A DNA stretch of 64,000 nt from Levilactobacillus fujinensis (lineage in GTDB: Bacteria; Bacillota; Bacilli; Lactobacillales; Lactobacillaceae): positions 1 through 64,000 of the forward strand of contig NZ_RHNX01000010.1 of assembly GCF_003946335.1 (NCBI RefSeq), read 5' to 3'. Shown here piece by piece: positions 29,053-40,455 of this stretch (position 1 is the first letter of the stretch; every line of letters begins with the position of its first letter). A program made the translations under genes and the position numbers. Under the pieces are notes generated by a model that saw only the letters and a list, made by a program, of their open reading frames with translations, ran no database searches and was not told where the DNA came from.

Positions 29053-30432
29053 TTAATCTTCACCACGATATGGTAGTTTCTGATAGTAATTAGGCTTGTT
29101 GGTTTGCCGTTGCCGGGCAATTGCCATGTCATATTTGTTGACAGCGTCGGTAATTGTTGAGCCTGCCGCAATGAAACTGTGGTCGGCCACAGCCAATGGT
29201 GCAACCAGATTTGAGTTCGATCCAATAAAGGCATCATCGCCCACAACGGTCTCATGCTTATTCTTACCGTCGTAATTAACGAAGACGACACCACAGCCGA
29301 CGTTGATGTTCTTGCCGAGCTTGGCGTTACCAACGTAGGTCAGATGACCGACCTTCGTGCCTTCACCAATCGTAGCTTTCTTTACTTCGACAAAGTTACC
29401 AAGGTGTACCTTAGGCCCAATGTGTGATTCTGGACGCAAATGACTGTTTGGTCCAATGTTGCTCCCGGTCGCCATGTCGGAATCTTCCAACAGAGAAGAC
29501 GTCACGGTCACGTGGTCGGCCAACTTAGCGTTCCGTAATTCGGAGTGCGCCCCAATGTAACAATCTTCGCCAATCACCGTGTCGCCCTTCAGTAAAACGC
29601 CAGGCTCGATAATCGTGTCTGCACCGATCTTGACGCCGGCATCAATGTAAGTTGTTTCAGGATCAATCAACGTGACCCCGTCTTGCATATGCTGCCGGTT
29701 GATCCGGTCACGCATGATCTTGGTAGCAGCGGCCAAAGCTACCCGGTCGTTAACTCCCATGGATTCATCGAAATTGGCCATTTGGTATGCCGCAACGATG
29801 TCTCCTTGGTGCTTCAAAATTTCAATGACGTCGGTCAGGTAATATTCACCTTGGGCATTATCGTTGGACGTTTCATGAAGCGCCTTAAATAACTTCTGGT
29901 TGTCAAAAACGTAAACACCGGTATTGATTTCGTGAATTTCTTGTTCTTCGGAGCTGGCATCCTTTTGTTCAACGATTTTTTCAACGATGCCAATATTGTT
30001 ACGAACAATGCGGCCATAACCGGTTGGGTCCGGCGCAATCGAGGTTAAGATGGTTGCTGCGGCATGTTTCGCTTCGTGGTAGGCAAAGAGGTCTTCGAAC
30101 GTTTCAGCACGGAACAACGGTGTGTCCCCACTAACGATTAAAGTTGTTCCTTCTTCATTCTTTAAGATGGGCTCCGTTTGTAACACGGCATGCCCCGTCC
30201 CAAGCTGCTTGGCTTGCAGGGCGTATTGCGTCCGGTCACCAAGGGTGGTCTTGACGTCATCAGCACCGTAGCCAACGACCGTCACAATTTTATCCATGTT
30301 GGTTTGTTCAACCTGCGTCAACACATGATCAACCATGGCCTTGCCACAAACCTGATGCAACACTTTATACAATTTTGACTTCATCCGGGTGCCCTTGCCG
30401 GCTGCGAGGATAATGGTATTTCTAGTCGTCAT
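29053..30432 (-). CDS. glmU: bifunctional GlcN-1-P acetyltransferase / GlcNAc-1-P uridyltransferase
   Basis: 459 residues, full length. The N-terminal uridyltransferase (1-230) has [18 protein letters not shown] and the metal Asp in VSGDTPLF. The C-terminal left-handed beta-helix (about 250-455) is built of hexapeptide repeats ([26 protein letters not shown]) and ends in the acetyl-CoA site. Makes UDP-GlcNAc, the substrate of MurA encoded at 11.7 kb. Starts 20 bp after purR. Confidence 0.97.
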   Translation of the reverse strand: MTTRNTIILAAGKGTRMKSKLYKVLHQVCGKAMVDHVLTQVEQTNMDKIVTVVGYGADDVKTTLGDRTQYALQAKQLGTGHAVLQTEPILKNEEGTTLIVSGDTPLFRAETFEDLFAYHEAKHAAATILTSIAPDPTGYGRIVRNNIGIVEKIVEQKDASSEEQEIHEINTGVYVFDNQKLFKALHETSNDNAQGEYYLTDVIEILKHQGDIVAAYQMANFDESMGVNDRVALAAATKIMRDRINRQHMQDGVTLIDPETTYIDAGVKIGADTIIEPGVLLKGDTVIGEDCYIGAHSELRNAKLADHVTVTSSLLEDSDMATGSNIGPNSHLRPESHIGPKVHLGNFVEVKKATIGEGTKVGHLTYVGNAKLGKNINVGCGVVFVNYDGKNKHETVVGDDAFIGSNSNLVAPLAVADHSFIAAGSTITDAVNKYDMAIARQRQTNKPNYYQKLPYRGED

Positions 30433-30452
30433 TTCTAAATATACTCCTAGCT

Positions 30453-31283
30453 TTATTTAGTTTCGTCGCCAAAAATCTGTGTGAGATAGTTCCCTGGTGT
30501 CACGCGAATCTGTTCGTCTGCCGTCTGAATCTTCAAGAGCGACGTATACTTGCTAACGGTCCGTTGTCCAGCAAAGTCGCCTTCAGCAAATACCGCCACG
30601 CCAGCCAATTGTGAATCAAACTCGTCGACTAATGAGCGCAGACCACCAACGGTTCCGCCACCCTTCATATAATCATCGACGATCAACACCCGTGAATTTG
30701 GCTTCACACTGCGCTTGGACAGGGCCATACGTTCGATACGCTTGGTCGAACCAGAAACGTAGTTCACACTCACGGTCGACCCTTCGGTGATTTGCGAATC
30801 GTGCCGGACAATCACAAACGGCACATTTAGATAGTTAGCTACGCTTTGTGCTAATGGAATTCCCTTGGTTGCCACGGTCACGACCACGTCGACGTTTTGG
30901 TTCAGATACTGGGTCGCCAGAATTCGTCCGATTTGCCGTAAAGCGGCTGGTCGGCCAAGAATATCTGACATGTACACGTAGCCCCCTGGGAGGTAACGGT
31001 CGGCTTCAGATAATTCTGAAATCATTTCATCAACGAATTGTTCGGCTTCTTCACGTAGGATATACGGAATGAACCGCGCACCACCAGCAGCACCAGGAAC
31101 CGTCTCCAGAAGACCGGTTCCCCGGGCTTGGAAAGTTCGCTTCAAGATGGTCAGGTCTTCACTGATGGAAGACTTAGCCGACTCGTACCGAGCTGCAAAA
31201 AAGGTCAATGATACCAATTGATGCGGCCGTTCCAATAAATACCGGGTCATGTCCACTAACCGGTCACTTCTTCTGACTTTCAA
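30453..31283 (-). CDS. purR: pur operon repressor
   Basis: 276 residues with a TTG start at 31283: family proteins begin MKVRRSxRLVDMT, and GAGGTG lies 6 nt upstream; the GTG at 31292 overlaps that site. The N-terminal winged helix (to about 75) is followed by a phosphoribosyltransferase fold whose PRPP loop [16 protein letters not shown] is present. PRPP releases it from PurBox DNA when purines are short. A PurBox lies over its own promoter. It is cotranscribed with glmU and prs. Confidence 0.95.
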   Translation of the reverse strand: MKVRRSDRLVDMTRYLLERPHQLVSLTFFAARYESAKSSISEDLTILKRTFQARGTGLLETVPGAAGGARFIPYILREEAEQFVDEMISELSEADRYLPGGYVYMSDILGRPAALRQIGRILATQYLNQNVDVVVTVATKGIPLAQSVANYLNVPFVIVRHDSQITEGSTVSVNYVSGSTKRIERMALSKRSVKPNSRVLIVDDYMKGGGTVGGLRSLVDEFDSQLAGVAVFAEGDFAGQRTVSKYTSLLKIQTADEQIRVTPGNYLTQIFGDETK

Positions 31284-31326
31284 CTTCTTCACCTCAACTA
31301 TTTCTTTAGAGTTAATTGTAAAGCTA

Positions 31327-31352
31327 ATTTTAGCATAAATGTTCGGGTTTTT
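31327..31352 (-). promoter_or_regulatory. PurBox and extended -10 of purR
   Basis: On the minus strand AAAACCCGAACATT (31352-31339) matches the PurBox core CCGAACATT. An extended -10 TGCTAAAAT (TAAAAT at 31332-31327) follows. A box over the -35 region implies autoregulation by PurR with PRPP as signal. A clear second, inverted box was not found. Confidence 0.65.
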
Positions 31353-31399
31353 CGCGATATTTTCGTGAGAAATGGAAAAACTTACGGCAGATGATTTTC

Positions 31400-31735
31400 T
31401 GTAAGCGGATGAAACCCGTTCACACCGGCTATCACCTGGGCTTATTACAAATTTTGAATTATGGGGGAGATTGCGCGTTTAAGAACACCACCTGCGGCTA
31501 GGAAAGTCTGGCGCCTTGGCCAACGGTGCTCCAGACACAGTCAACTAGTGCTCCCCAGCACATTCGGCCGCTACAGTTCAATCCAACCTTACTCCGGTCT
31601 GTCACGTGAATTCAAGCAATGACCATCGATAATCACAATTTAGCCGTTGATGGCCACAGCGCTTTCAATTTTCCCAACAACCCGCGTAAACGCGAATTCC
31701 GAACGGTCGTGATCGTAGCCATAGAAAAATGAGAC
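31400..31735. other. non-coding stretch upstream of purR
   Basis: No gene seen. The GC-richer part (31490-31620) has scattered resemblance to the interspersed repeat family but is too eroded to assign. Confidence 0.3.
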
Positions 31736-31748
31736 TGGGAAATAACAC

Positions 31749-31975
31749 AAAAGTTGCTCCTTTCAGAATCTAACGATTCTGAAAGGAGCAACTTTTATTT
31801 ATGCCACTATAGTGCCAGAACGTGCGCGCCATAAAGCAGTTTGTGACGCTCAACCCGATAGCAAGCGGAATCTCTGGCAGCCGGAATACGGTTGTTTCAC
31901 CCAGCTTAGCGGTGACAACCCTCACTGTCGCAAGAATAACAGGAACACTTTAACTATCACCGTTGTAACAACGAT
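31749..31975 (-). repeat. truncated 3'-UTR hairpin element joined to a repeat fragment
   Basis: Perfect terminator hairpin AAAAGTTGCTCCTTTCAGAATC / its complement at 31749-31797, linker GCCACTATAGTGCC, then the 3' half of the GTGGGACA hairpin to about 31858. There it switches, within the shared GATAGCAAGCGG, into the right half of the interspersed repeat (to about 31955). On the minus strand the element still follows a stop codon, that of znuB, as the intact copies do. Confidence 0.6.
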
Positions 31976-31988
31976 TATACTGCCAAAA

Positions 31989-32786
31989 TTACTCAGCCGT
32001 TTGGAGTTTCTGCCAGCCAAGGGCGATGAAGTAGAAGACGGCTTCGATTGCCGCAATAAAGAAGGACACTGGGTAGTTCGTCACATAGCTCAGCGTCAAA
32101 CCACTCCAGACACCGACCAGTGCCAGCACGATGGCCAAGACCATCATGCCACCGACCGTGTGGGCAAAATACTTTGCAGTCGCCGCGGGCAATGTGAGCA
32201 GGATAAATATCAGTAACGATCCCACGATTTGCGCCGCAACACTCACGCTCAGTGCCAGTAAGACCAAGAAGGTTACGGATAGCGCGTTAGTCCACAGTCC
32301 CTTGACCCGTGCTCCGGTGTGGTCGAACGAATCGAATTTCAAGAAACGATAGATGACGAACACGACCAGCAACACCAATAAGGACAACCACAACATCTGC
32401 TGAACATCGCCAGCACTGATGCCGATGACACTCCCAAATAAAATGCTAGTGGCGTAACTCGCATTTTTATTGGCTAACGATAAGAACAGAATCCCCATCC
32501 CAATAAAGAGTGCTGAGATGGCACTGGTTGCCGCTTCCCGGCGTTCACTGCGGGCACTCAATTGGCCCACGATAACCGAACTAACGACCGTAAACAGGAG
32601 CATCCCGTTCAACGGTGCCCACCCGGCAAAGACCCCAAAGGCCGCACCAGAGAACCCAATTTCAGATAACGTATGCGTCAAGAAGGACATGTTTCTGGCA
32701 ATCACGAAGACGCCCATGATACCACAGATGATGGCAATGATGGTCCCAGCCGCGAAGGCGTTGCGCATAAATTCATAACTAAACAT
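31989..32786 (-). CDS. znuB: zinc ABC transporter, permease
   Basis: 265 residues from the ATG at 32786 (GGGAGG upstream). About eight membrane helices of the ABC-3 family. The start MFSYEFMRNAFAAGTIIAIICGIMGVFVIARNMSFLTHTLSEIGFSGAAFG and LLTLPAATAKYFAHTVGGMM are typical of ZnuB/AdcB/MntB. Zinc rather than manganese is inferred from the Zur-type box upstream of the operon. The start overlaps the ATPase gene by 8 bp. Start and end of the gene are intact. Confidence 0.88.
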   Translation of the reverse strand: MFSYEFMRNAFAAGTIIAIICGIMGVFVIARNMSFLTHTLSEIGFSGAAFGVFAGWAPLNGMLLFTVVSSVIVGQLSARSERREAATSAISALFIGMGILFLSLANKNASYATSILFGSVIGISAGDVQQMLWLSLLVLLVVFVIYRFLKFDSFDHTGARVKGLWTNALSVTFLVLLALSVSVAAQIVGSLLIFILLTLPAATAKYFAHTVGGMMVLAIVLALVGVWSGLTLSYVTNYPVSFFIAAIEAVFYFIALGWQKLQTAE

Positions 32787-33477
32787 TTTCGCCCTCCCAA
32801 ACCTTTTCCTGCGTAAGGCCACCGATTGGCCCTTGTTCTGCGCCATTTGGCGTCAACATCAAGTACTGCGAACTGTATTTACGCGCCATCGGAATGTCAT
32901 GCGTGACAAACAGCACGGTCAAATGCAGCGACTTGTTCAACTCAATGACCAGGTCTAAGAGTTCCGTTTTAGTCACGGGGTCTAAACTAGCTGTCGATTC
33001 GTCTAGAATCAACAGGTTCGGTGCCTCCACCAACGCCTGAGCGAGGTAGGCCTTCTGCTTTTCCCCACCAGATGCTTGTCCAATCGGTCGATTCGCGATG
33101 GCTTCTAATCCTGTGCGCGTCAAAATCGTCTGGACTTTTTCCCGTTCTTTACGTGATAACCACGGCCACTTCCAGCCGGTCAAGTTTAGCCCGACAAAAT
33201 CACGCATGGTTAAGGGGTAATCCGCGTCGATATTTCGAAATTGTGGGACGTAGCCAATTTTGACTTCGTTGGCATTGGGCAAGTAAGCGACCTGCCCGTG
33301 CGTGGGCCGCAACTGATGCAATACGGTCCGCATCAACGTCGTCTTGCCCACCCCGTTTTTACCGACGATACTCCAGAATTCGCCTTGCCGAATCGTCAGA
33401 TTGAGGTCGCTAAAGACTGGATGATTCGGGAAAGTGACCCCGAGATGTTCCAATTTTAAAATGGGTGCTGCCGTCAT
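32779..33477 (-). CDS. znuC: zinc ABC transporter, ATPase
   Basis: 232 residues from the ATG at 33477 (AAGGAG upstream; the open frame continues into the previous gene). Walker A GKNGVGKTTLM (about 36-46), signature QASGGEKQKAYLAQAL, Walker B LLILDESTASLD, and H-loop His in VLFVTHDI. It lies between the binding-protein gene (2 bp gap) and the permease, so the three are one operon: znuA-znuC-znuB. Confidence 0.9.
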   Translation of the reverse strand: MTAAPILKLEHLGVTFPNHPVFSDLNLTIRQGEFWSIVGKNGVGKTTLMRTVLHQLRPTHGQVAYLPNANEVKIGYVPQFRNIDADYPLTMRDFVGLNLTGWKWPWLSRKEREKVQTILTRTGLEAIANRPIGQASGGEKQKAYLAQALVEAPNLLILDESTASLDPVTKTELLDLVIELNKSLHLTVLFVTHDIPMARKYSSQYLMLTPNGAEQGPIGGLTQEKVWEGENV

Positions 33478-33479
33478 AG

Positions 33480-34376
33480 TTACTTCTCCTTTTGCTGGAT
33501 CCGTTGGACTTGCTGATACTGTTTCAACATCCACGTCCGGTAGTCTTGGTTGGCGGGCATGGTCTCGGTCACCTTGACGACGGGAATGCCGTACTTTTTG
33601 GCCAAATGGACCATATTCGTCACGTTTTTACTGGTATTCTGCGTATTCTCCACAAAGAATGCGACGCGGTGATGCTTCAGTTGCGACTGTAATTGGGTAA
33701 TGTCAGCTGGTGTCGGGTCGCTATCTTCCTCAATGGACTGGGCAAAGTGCCCGTCACTGATACGGTAGCCCATCGCAGTCAGGGCAAAATCAAAGACCGG
33801 CTCACTGACCGCCACCCGTTGTCCACGCCCATTTTTCGCGAGTTGCTTGGCTAAGCGTGGCAAGACCGTCAGCTGGCGTTCATAGGCCGCTCCCCGTCGA
33901 CGAAAGGCCTTGGCATGGGGGGGATCAATTTTACTAAACTGGGTCACCAAGTGGCGGGTGACTTTAATCATCACATTAGGATCTGACCACAAATGAGGAT
34001 TGTCCCCAGTCTGCTTGCCCATCAGCTTGCCAATGTTGAGCGTCTTGGTGCCGGAGTCCTGATTGGCCTGAACGACGCGGTCCATCCAGCTATCATAGCC
34101 GAGACCATTTTCAATCACCACATCGGCTGTGGCAACCTGTTTAGCTGTCTTGACGTCTGGCTCGTAGCTCTCGGCGTCGATACTGGGACTGTTAATGACC
34201 GTAGTCACCTTGCCCTGCTGCCCTAAAATAGCCCGGGCCGCCTCGCCGTAAAAGTCTAGTGTGGCGACCACATTAATCTTTCCCGACCGTTTCGGCGTCG
34301 TTGTCTGACACCCAGCCAGTATTAAAATTGCCGCCAAACTCATGATTAGCGTTAAAACCCGTGACCACTTCCGCAT
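33480..34376 (-). CDS. znuA: zinc ABC transporter, substrate-binding lipoprotein
   Basis: 298 residues from the ATG at 34376 (AGGTGG 6 nt upstream). The lipoprotein signal ends in LILAGC, with lipidated Cys near residue 22. Cluster A-I metal-binding fold. Candidate ligands: the His of the TGDNPHLWSDPN segment, the conserved EP in RVAVSEPVFDFAL, and the Glu of FFVENTQN. The long His-rich loop of many ZnuA proteins is missing. Captures the metal outside the membrane and passes it to ZnuB. A Zur-type box lies in its promoter. Confidence 0.88.
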   Translation of the reverse strand: MRKWSRVLTLIMSLAAILILAGCQTTTPKRSGKINVVATLDFYGEAARAILGQQGKVTTVINSPSIDAESYEPDVKTAKQVATADVVIENGLGYDSWMDRVVQANQDSGTKTLNIGKLMGKQTGDNPHLWSDPNVMIKVTRHLVTQFSKIDPPHAKAFRRRGAAYERQLTVLPRLAKQLAKNGRGQRVAVSEPVFDFALTAMGYRISDGHFAQSIEEDSDPTPADITQLQSQLKHHRVAFFVENTQNTSKNVTNMVHLAKKYGIPVVKVTETMPANQDYRTWMLKQYQQVQRIQQKEK

Positions 34377-34394
34377 GTTCATCCACCTTTTATG

Positions 34395-34447
34395 TAAATG
34401 ATAATGATTACCATTTAGTATTCTACCAGAAACTGAAAGCTTGTCAA
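34395..34447 (-). promoter_or_regulatory. znu promoter with Zur-type box on the start site
   Basis: On the minus strand: -35 TTGACA (34447-34442), 16-nt spacer, -10 TAGAAT (34425-34420). Directly downstream is a 23-bp palindrome at 34395-34417, TAAATG.TAAT-N-ATTA.CATTTA with one mismatched pair. It matches the TAAATCGTAAT-N-ATTACGATTTA form of Bacillus Zur boxes. It covers the expected start site, fitting zinc-dependent repression. Confidence 0.85.
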
Positions 34448-34471
34448 TAAGTCTCAAAATTGACCAGACGA

Positions 34472-34508
34472 AAAAAGGGAGAGTCCCGCATGGGGCCCTT
34501 ACCTTTTA
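34472..34508 (-). terminator. terminator of the alpha/beta hydrolase gene
   Basis: Imperfect inverted repeat AAAAAAGG.AGAGTCCC / GGGGCCCTTACCTTTT; the plus-strand A-run gives the U-run. Confidence 0.55.
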
Positions 34509-34561
34509 GGCAAATCTTTCAATTCAATTAAGTTCAAAGTTAGTTATCTGCCAGCAATAAC

Positions 34562-35503
34562 TTAGCCCACCACGTACGGCTGCAAGAAATCCGCGACCAT
34601 TTGATCGTAACGTTCGGGATCTAGCTTGCGGGTCTCAATGTGTCCCGCAACCGGATCACGATACTTCTGTTTTGGACCAGCCGCTGCCTGGTAGAGAATG
34701 TTGAGATTCGTGACCGGCACCGTTTCATCATTAGCGCCTTGAATCAACAGTAATGGCAATCGTGTCTTCCGCAATTGGCCGGCGATATCACCATCTGCCA
34801 ACCGGTAACCAGCCAAACGTGAATATTGATCGGCAATCGGAAGCGTTGGCGTTGTTGGCACATGGTACTTGTGGTGCAAGCGGAACCGGGCCTCAGCCAT
34901 GACGGAAGCGTACCCGGAGTCGGCCACCACCGCCTTCACGTTGCTGGGAAGTTCTTCCCCAGCAGTCGCCATAACGGTGGCGGCCCCCATGGAAATTCCC
35001 AACAGAACAATCTGACTATCTTCGCCACACTTATTGAGAATCTCTTGAATCCACCCTTGATAATCAATGCGATCCGGCCAGCCATAGCCAATGGTACATC
35101 CTTCGCTTTCACCATGTGCCCGCGCATCCGGCATTAACACATCGTAACCCCAATCATGAAAGGTCCGGGCCCAGGGAATCATTTGCTCGCGAGCGTGGCC
35201 TAACCCGTGCGCCAAAATGACGACCTTCGTCGTTGGGTGGTCAGCGGCAATGAAGCTTGACCGTAAGACCAGACCATCTAAACTTGTTTGCGTCCACTCA
35301 ACCGGATGCTGACGTAGATACCACGCATTATCCGCCGGTGCATTTTCCGCAATTGCCCGCAGTTTGGACTTTCGACGTCCCCGTGAGAAGGACTTCGTGA
35401 TTGCCTGATATACAACCGCTGAACCACCTAAAACGCCAACTGCACTAGCCGTGGTCGCAACCACCGCACCAGTGACCCACTTTTGCCAAGTCTTCAACTG
35501 CAC
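34562..35503 (-). CDS. alpha/beta hydrolase with N-terminal membrane anchor
   Basis: About 313 residues if started at the GTG at 35503. The start is unsure: the frame stays open to a TTG at 35545, and no start has a strong ribosome-binding site. A hydrophobic helix (about 10-35) tethers or exports the enzyme. The hydrolase core has oxyanion segment VVILAHGLGHAREQM, nucleophile Ser in LLGISMGAATVM, catalytic Asp in LIQGANDETVPV and His in VAGHIETRK. This is the YqkD-type group of lactic acid bacteria. Substrate unknown, probably an ester or acyl chain. No operon partners. Confidence 0.82.
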   Translation of the reverse strand: MQLKTWQKWVTGAVVATTASAVGVLGGSAVVYQAITKSFSRGRRKSKLRAIAENAPADNAWYLRQHPVEWTQTSLDGLVLRSSFIAADHPTTKVVILAHGLGHAREQMIPWARTFHDWGYDVLMPDARAHGESEGCTIGYGWPDRIDYQGWIQEILNKCGEDSQIVLLGISMGAATVMATAGEELPSNVKAVVADSGYASVMAEARFRLHHKYHVPTTPTLPIADQYSRLAGYRLADGDIAGQLRKTRLPLLLIQGANDETVPVTNLNILYQAAAGPKQKYRDPVAGHIETRKLDPERYDQMVADFLQPYVVG

Positions 35504-35601
35504 GACCCCATTTCGTTTTTTGTTTGTTACCTTAACTGTACCCAAAATTCGTGAGGAGTGCCACTATTTACGTCAGTTTTGACGCGTCATTTAACTGCTT
35601 A

Positions 35602-35740
35602 CTGAAGGATGAAGGGTCTAAAACGCCCATCATGACTGTTGTCACAACAATACTGAGACTAAAATTGGGCAACTTAGGCCAGTCATCGTCTTACCGGCCG
35701 GCAGCTATGGGCTAGAAACGGTCCGAACGCAACTTGAAAG
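35602..35740 (+). repeat. interspersed repeat, left half
   Basis: Terminal repeat CTGAAGGATGAAGGGTCTAAAAC, then CATCATGACTGTTGTCACAAC, CATCGTCTTACCGGCCGGCAG, CTATGGGCTAGAAACGG and AACTTGAAAGCC. The right half is missing. The rest of 35504-35809 shows no gene. Confidence 0.78.
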
Positions 35741-35809
35741 CCTAAGTATCGTTCAGATTTTTCAATAACCGCAACTCACTTTCAGGAAGTGGCGGTCACA
35801 ATTAGTCGC

Positions 35810-36139
35810 TTAAATCCACATAACAATAACTAAAATCGTCGCCAATACTAGGCGGCTAATGTGGTGGGACCAGTGAAAGCTCTTTAGCGCCTTACCATGA
35901 AGCATAGCTGCGACGACTATCACTAGGATCAAGCCTGTTCCTACCCACACGAAAGCTGGCCGTAAGAATAGCACAACGACCCAAGCCACTAGCATGCTGA
36001 GGACGTTGGCCATCCCCGTTGCCTGTACGAGAACATTTGATTGGCGATAACTCTGCCAATTGACTAGTGTTACCACACCCATTACTGAAAGGTAGGTTAG
36101 AATCAAGCCTTCTCCAATTAGTCGAACCATGGCGATCAT
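35810..36139 (-). CDS. small membrane protein of unknown function
   Basis: 109 residues with four predicted helices (about 8-27, 39-58, 61-81 and 91-109) and little soluble part; the loop before the last helix has HGKALKSFHWSHHISR. AGGA lies about 5 nt before the ATG. I recognise no family. Repeat fragments flank it on both sides. Confidence 0.55.
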   Translation of the reverse strand: MIAMVRLIGEGLILTYLSVMGVVTLVNWQSYRQSNVLVQATGMANVLSMLVAWVVVLFLRPAFVWVGTGLILVIVVAAMLHGKALKSFHWSHHISRLVLATILVIVMWI

Positions 36140-36207
36140 CCCATTCCTGATGAATTACTCCCATCATAGGATAGCCCACCAAGACCTAGCAACTTATAAT
36201 TGCCAGT

Positions 36208-36432
36208 TCACTCTGTGTCCGTCCGAACGTCTTGCTCAGTTGATTCTGATGAGCATTTGTCCCGTAGCTTTGACATTTGACCATGCAGCAGTTGAAATAA
36301 CGCCAACTGGGTTCGCTTCGTTTTCAATGTCGTGTTTAACTCCGCTGCTAGTCCTGTATCCAAGCGTCGTTGCTCCCTTGCCACACGTCTCACCTCTGGT
36401 AACAGAATGCCGGACTTGGTCACGAAAGACAA
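36208..36432 (-). CDS. possible small charged protein
   Basis: About 74 residues with a TTG start at 36432 (AAGG 8 nt upstream). The middle, PEVRRVAREQRRLDTGLAAELNTTLKTKRTQLALFQLLHG, looks helical and amphipathic, and the tail is acidic. It is 68 bp upstream of the small membrane protein on the same strand. There is no family match I can name, and it may be a chance frame. Confidence 0.3.
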   Translation of the reverse strand: MSFVTKSGILLPEVRRVAREQRRLDTGLAAELNTTLKTKRTQLALFQLLHGQMSKLRDKCSSESTEQDVRTDTE

Positions 36433-36465
36433 TAAAAGCACCTTATAAATTTCGTTATTGAATTG

Positions 36466-36612
36466 TGCTTAAACTTTAGCAACCATTTGGGATTTAGTGA
36501 TTGGAATTGACCTGCACAATCAGAGCCGGAGTGCGACCAGAACCACTAATTTAGCGGTGCCAATTCCTACGATTGCAAGAGAAAGGTAAGCATTTTGACT
36601 TTCAGCCTCTTT
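36466..36612 (+). repeat. interspersed repeat fragment
   Basis: Shares GCTTAAACTTTAGCA.CCA, TTAGTGATTGGAATTGAC and GCACAATCAGAGCCGGAG with the 42310 element, then the right-end blocks CACTAATTTAGCGGTG and GACTTTCAGCCT. Confidence 0.75.
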
Positions 36613-36732
36613 AGTTTCGTTATGCAAATATCATTGTGAACAAGGGCCGTCATTCAGTTACTATAGTAACAAAAAGAACCTCATCGGCTTCAAATTCAAG
36701 CCAACAAAGTTCTCAAAATACGTCTATCTTAA

Positions 36733-39121
<2,389 letters not shown>

Positions 39122-39214
39122 CTAAAAATAATTCGATTATGTGGTTCGCCTACTATGAAGACACGCTTGGCGTCTGAAACTCACCGGCGGCCCAACGAAG
39201 ACCATTTCCTGATA

Positions 39215-39264
39215 AAAATACGATACCGGCCGACCCAATTGCGAGCCATCCTGTATCGTATTTT
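39215..39264 (-). terminator. terminator after the ROK repressor gene
   Basis: Perfect 12-bp stem AAAATACGATAC / GTATCGTATTTT. It ends the symporter-repressor transcript 12 nt past the stop. Confidence 0.85.
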
Positions 39265-39275
39265 CGTGAAGTCTG

Positions 39276-40442
39276 TTAGTGATGAAAAATCAGTCGCGTT
39301 CCGTTCATGTTAAGCACCCGGTGAATGGCGAGTGAAGCGCCGCCTAAAAGCGTTGCATACTTCACATCCTTCGACATGACCAGGGGTGGCACCAACGACA
39401 TGAACCCCAATTTCATCTGAATATTCTTTAAAATTTCAGGCAACCGGTCAATGAGTGGTGAATTGAAGAACACCATCTGCGGATCATACGCCGCAATCAA
39501 GTTACTTGTGACCAAAGCCAGGTAGTAACAGAAATCCTCGAGTAATCCCATAATCGCCTCGTCCTCGACTTGGTAGTCGTTGACCAATTGATTAAGGTCA
39601 TAGTTCTTAGCCTTCTTCAGCACCCGCGCCTTCTCTAGCAAAGCGGTCTGTGACCACTCCGCGTCGAAACTGGCGAGCTTCGAGAGCGGCCGACGATGAT
39701 CACGCGACTCTTGAATAATGGTCTGCCCGATTTCCCCGGCTTGACCGTAATTACCCGTATAGAGCTGCGTGTTGAGGATAATCCCCGCACCGACGCCCTC
39801 ATGAATGCTGACGGACACAATGTGCTCAAGTTCCTGCTTACTAAAGTCCTGTTCAAACACCGCCGACAGGTTCGCTTCATTTTCCATCACAATGGGCACC
39901 TGGTACCGATCGTGGAAATAGCCGACAATATCAAAGTCCGCATAATCCACAAACGGTGACGTAATGACCTTGTTATGGTAAACGACCCCGAAGATGGCAA
40001 TGGAAATTGCCTGCAACCCGTTGACCACCTCGAAATGGGGTAGTTGATTGATCAGACCTTCCATCTTAGTCACAACATCTTCAACCGACTGATTATCAAT
40101 GGGACTCGTACTATACGCCAATGCTCGGCCATCCATTTGGGTGACAAGTAACTCCACGACGTCGCCAGAAATACTGAAGTTGATCACGTAGCCGTAAGTT
40201 GCATTGAATGCCGCTAACTCCGGCCGTCGACCACCAGTACTGGTCCCCCGAGCTTCACCAAGGCTGGTCACTAATTTCCGTTCGATGAAAGATCCAATAA
40301 TATCGGAGACCGTCACCTTATTTAGTCCCAAAAGTTTTGAGACCGCGTTCCTGGAAATCGGACCATGATTGACGATGGCTTGAAGAACCGAACGTTCGTT
40401 GTGAATGCGCATAACGTCCTTATTAATAATCATCTGAGTCAC
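39276..40442 (-). CDS. ROK-family transcriptional repressor (NagC/XylR type)
   Basis: 388 residues, GTG start (or ATG at 40433). The N-terminal winged helix has PISRNAVSKLLGLNKVTVSDIIGSFIERKLV (about 28-58), then the family hinge GTSTGGRRPELAAFN. The ROK sugar-binding domain follows (about 85-380); it has no intact ATP-phosphate motif, so it is a sensor and not a kinase. Cotranscribed with the GPH symporter (13 bp gap), so it likely controls the locus in response to the imported sugar. Confidence 0.9.
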   Translation of the reverse strand: MTQMIINKDVMRIHNERSVLQAIVNHGPISRNAVSKLLGLNKVTVSDIIGSFIERKLVTSLGEARGTSTGGRRPELAAFNATYGYVINFSISGDVVELLVTQMDGRALAYSTSPIDNQSVEDVVTKMEGLINQLPHFEVVNGLQAISIAIFGVVYHNKVITSPFVDYADFDIVGYFHDRYQVPIVMENEANLSAVFEQDFSKQELEHIVSVSIHEGVGAGIILNTQLYTGNYGQAGEIGQTIIQESRDHRRPLSKLASFDAEWSQTALLEKARVLKKAKNYDLNQLVNDYQVEDEAIMGLLEDFCYYLALVTSNLIAAYDPQMVFFNSPLIDRLPEILKNIQMKLGFMSLVPPLVMSKDVKYATLLGGASLAIHRVLNMNGTRLIFHH

Positions 40443-40455
40443 TCACTTTTTCCGA

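Noticed and set aside
31400-31735. Possible further repeat copy upstream of purR
   Set aside because: Only scattered similarity, no terminal repeat; too weak to call.
39635-39880. Minus-strand 81-codon frame inside the ROK repressor gene
   Set aside because: Out-of-frame shadow of the real gene with Arg/Ser-biased composition.
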